A stretch of 9,273 nucleotides of DNA from Anaerobacillus sp. GTDB lineage: Bacteria > Bacillota > Bacilli > Bacillales > Anaerobacillaceae. Where the stretch lies: the NCBI GenBank assembly GCA_007118195.1, contig SKSA01000034.1:1-9273 (forward strand), given 5' to 3'. Shown here one piece after another: positions 7,060 to 9,273 of the stretch. The translations under genes and the position numbers were made by a program. The notes under the pieces were generated by a model. That model saw only the letters and a list, made by a program, of their open reading frames with translations. It was not told where the DNA came from and did no database searches. Each line of letters opens with the position of its first letter. Position 1 is the stretch's first letter.

Positions 7060-7087
7060 AACTGCCAGCAAGCTGCTGGCAGTTTTC
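7060..7087 (+). terminator. Intrinsic terminator downstream of dusB
   Basis: An 11-bp fully Watson-Crick stem (7060-7070 with 7074-7084), GC-rich in its centre, has a three-base loop (AGC). A short T-rich run follows (TTTTCTTC, 7083-7090). It would end the pab-fol-dusB operon and also any transcript from the promoter at 7016-7044. No upstream sequence able to form an anti-terminator fits within the roughly nine-base leader. Confidence 0.85.
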
Positions 7088-7104
7088 TTCATACATTAAG
7101 AGAG

Positions 7105-8798
<1,694 letters not shown>

Positions 8799-8831
8799 CT
8801 GATTGGATAAATGAAGATGCAATCTTGATTT

Positions 8832-8969
8832 AAAAGGCTATCCTAATTAATATTGTTTGTTCACCTAAATTTTAATGTACTGCTGGGTTTAAATGCGTAC
8901 ATTTGGACGTGTTTTGTAGTAAGCGTCTAAACGCTGGTGAGGATACTTTATTATTGGGTAGCCTTTTTT
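8832..8969 (+). terminator. Terminator-like stem closed over a 112-base structured insert, downstream of lysS
   Basis: AAAAGGCTATCC (8832-8843) pairs with GGGTAGCCTTTT (8956-8967) in 12 bp with one G-U, and a T run ends at 8969. The stem and T run look like a normal intrinsic terminator for lysS, but the loop is 112 bases instead of 3-8. Within it are TCACC/GGTGA (8861-8865 with 8936-8940), AATGTAC/GTACATT (8874-8880 with 8897-8903) and AGCGT/ACGCT (8922-8926 with 8931-8935). These could form a three-way junction. An alternative helix TTGGACG/CGTCTAA (8903-8909 with 8924-8930) competes with the last. It may be a structured RNA, an insertion into a terminator, or a mini-element with terminal inverted repeats. 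Confidence 0.55.
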
Positions 8970-8985
8970 CTATGGGGAAAGAAAG

Positions 8986-9090
8986 TTGATTGACTTTCAT
9001 GAACAAGCCTCTTATATCGCCAGAGATGATAACACAGAGAAAGAAGTTGACCGACTAGTCATACTAAATGGAGGCGGTAAAGAGCTTTAA
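8986..9090 (+). CDS. Doubtful 34-residue open frame
   Basis: From TTG 8986, with GGGG (8974-8977) eight bases upstream, a frame of 34 codons runs to TAA at 9088-9090. It is open back to 8962. The product is hydrophilic, with a charged central part (ARDDNTEKEVDRLV) and the end ILNGGGKEL. The composition looks more protein-like than the surrounding AT-rich DNA, so it could be a small gene or the 3' remnant of a lost gene. I do not recognise it. The start is weak and there is no second line of evidence. Confidence 0.2.
   Translation: MIDFHEQASYIARDDNTEKEVDRLVILNGGGKEL
8990..9018 (+). promoter_or_regulatory. Weak candidate promoter upstream of the expected rRNA operon
   Basis: TTGACT (8990-8995), 17 bases, TATATC (9013-9018), matching 5 and 4 of 6 consensus bases. 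It lies within the doubtful 34-codon frame, so at most one of the two calls is likely to matter. Bacterial rRNA operons often have tandem promoters, which is the only contextual support. Confidence 0.2.
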
Positions 9091-9156
9091 ATTAGGGGTT
9101 TAATTAAAAATGCGAAGGGTAATAGCCTAATTAGTCAGTAAGTAGTAATGCCTTTC

Positions 9157-9186
9157 TAGAAAAGTACCCTATAGAAAAGTACTCTA
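9157..9186 (+). repeat. Two adjacent 15-bp direct repeats
   Basis: TAGAAAAGTACCCTA (9157-9171) is followed without a gap by TAGAAAAGTACTCTA (9172-9186); 14 of 15 bases agree. The first copy overlaps a 10-bp palindrome, TTTCTAGAAA (9153-9162). The pair ends about 20 bases before the TATAAT at 9207, the place where an activator or an A-tract UP element would act. Role is inferred from position only. Confidence 0.7.
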
Positions 9187-9203
9187 ATAAGTTTGCTCGC
9201 TAT

Positions 9204-9212
9204 TGATATAAT
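9204..9212 (+). promoter_or_regulatory. Extended -10 promoter upstream of the expected rRNA operon
   Basis: TGA followed by a perfect TATAAT (9207-9212) forms a full extended -10 element. No good -35 is found at 16-18 bases spacing (CTAATA at 17), so activity would depend on the extended -10 and possibly on the tandem repeat just upstream. Transcription would start near 9219 and run off the window. Confidence 0.5.
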
Positions 9213-9264
9213 AATGATTAGATTACATCGATAAAAACCATAATAATAGAGCAGTGGAATAGTG

Positions 9265-9270
9265 TTGACT
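9265..9270 (+). promoter_or_regulatory. Possible -35 hexamer of an rRNA promoter cut by the window edge
   Basis: TTGACT lies three bases from the window end. It matches 5 of 6 bases of the -35 consensus. The matching -10 would fall outside the window at about 9288, so the call rests on this hexamer and on the expected position of an rRNA operon after lysS. Confidence 0.35.
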
Positions 9271-9273
9271 TTG

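Larger units (their letters stand above)
8799..9273. other. 475-base non-coding region, probable upstream region of an rRNA operon
   Basis: No recognisable gene lies between the lysS stop and the window end. The region contains the structured terminator element (8832-8969), a doubtful 34-codon frame (8986-9090) and a 7-bp inverted repeat with a 29-base loop and no T run (9090-9096 with 9126-9132). A 15-bp tandem repeat (9157-9186), an extended -10 promoter (9204-9212) and TTGACT at 9265-9270 follow. In B. subtilis, lysS is followed by rRNA operons. The promoter-like signals at the end fit such an operon starting just outside the window, but no rRNA sequence is present here to prove it. Confidence 0.55.

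Noticed and set aside
9090..9132. 7-bp inverted repeat AATTAGG/CCTAATT as a terminator
   Set aside because: The loop is 29 bases, the stem is AT-rich and no T run follows; it is too weak to call.

Overview
This AT-rich window reads as a chromosomal housekeeping segment from a member of the Bacillaceae (low-GC Gram-positive, spore-former group). The evidence is the gene order cysK, pabB, pabA, pabC, folP, folB, folK, yazB, dusB, lysS, which is the order I know from Bacillus subtilis. Strong AGGAGG-type ribosome binding sites, sigma-A type promoters and close protein similarity to the B. subtilis set agree with this. All recognised genes are on the + strand. The genus cannot be fixed from the sequence.

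Layout. Positions 1-128 hold the cysK promoter with a 20-bp perfect palindrome over its -10 region. cysK (129-1052) is a one-gene unit closed by an intrinsic terminator. A new promoter near 1093-1121 starts a tightly packed operon from 1181 to 7014. pabB, pabA and pabC make 4-aminobenzoate from chorismate. folB and folK process dihydroneopterin to the pyrophosphorylated pterin, and folP joins the two branches into dihydropteroate. The operon continues with a small XRE-type DNA-binding protein (yazB) and the tRNA dihydrouridine synthase dusB. Most junctions overlap or are a few bases apart, so translation is probably coupled. folE and folA, needed for complete folate synthesis, are not in this window.

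The 287-base gap between dusB and lysS is unusual. It holds a perfect consensus promoter (TTGACA, 17 bases, TATAAT) whose predicted transcript would run straight into an 11-bp intrinsic terminator about ten bases later. A weaker candidate lysS promoter and a 19-codon leader-like reading frame follow. lysS (7302-8798) is a class II lysyl-tRNA synthetase.

The last 475 bases have no clear gene. They hold a terminator-like 12-bp stem closed over a 112-base insert that can itself fold into several helices, a doubtful 34-codon frame, a 15-bp tandem repeat, an extended -10 promoter, and a TTGACT hexamer at the very end. In B. subtilis an rRNA operon follows lysS, so this stretch is probably the leader-promoter region of an rRNA operon beginning just beyond the window. 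That last step is inference.

Most of the window is well-known core metabolism. The parts worth a second look are regulatory: the promoter-terminator pair before lysS, the structured element after lysS, the GAG-rich pabA ribosome binding site that resembles a TRAP target, and the palindrome at cysK.
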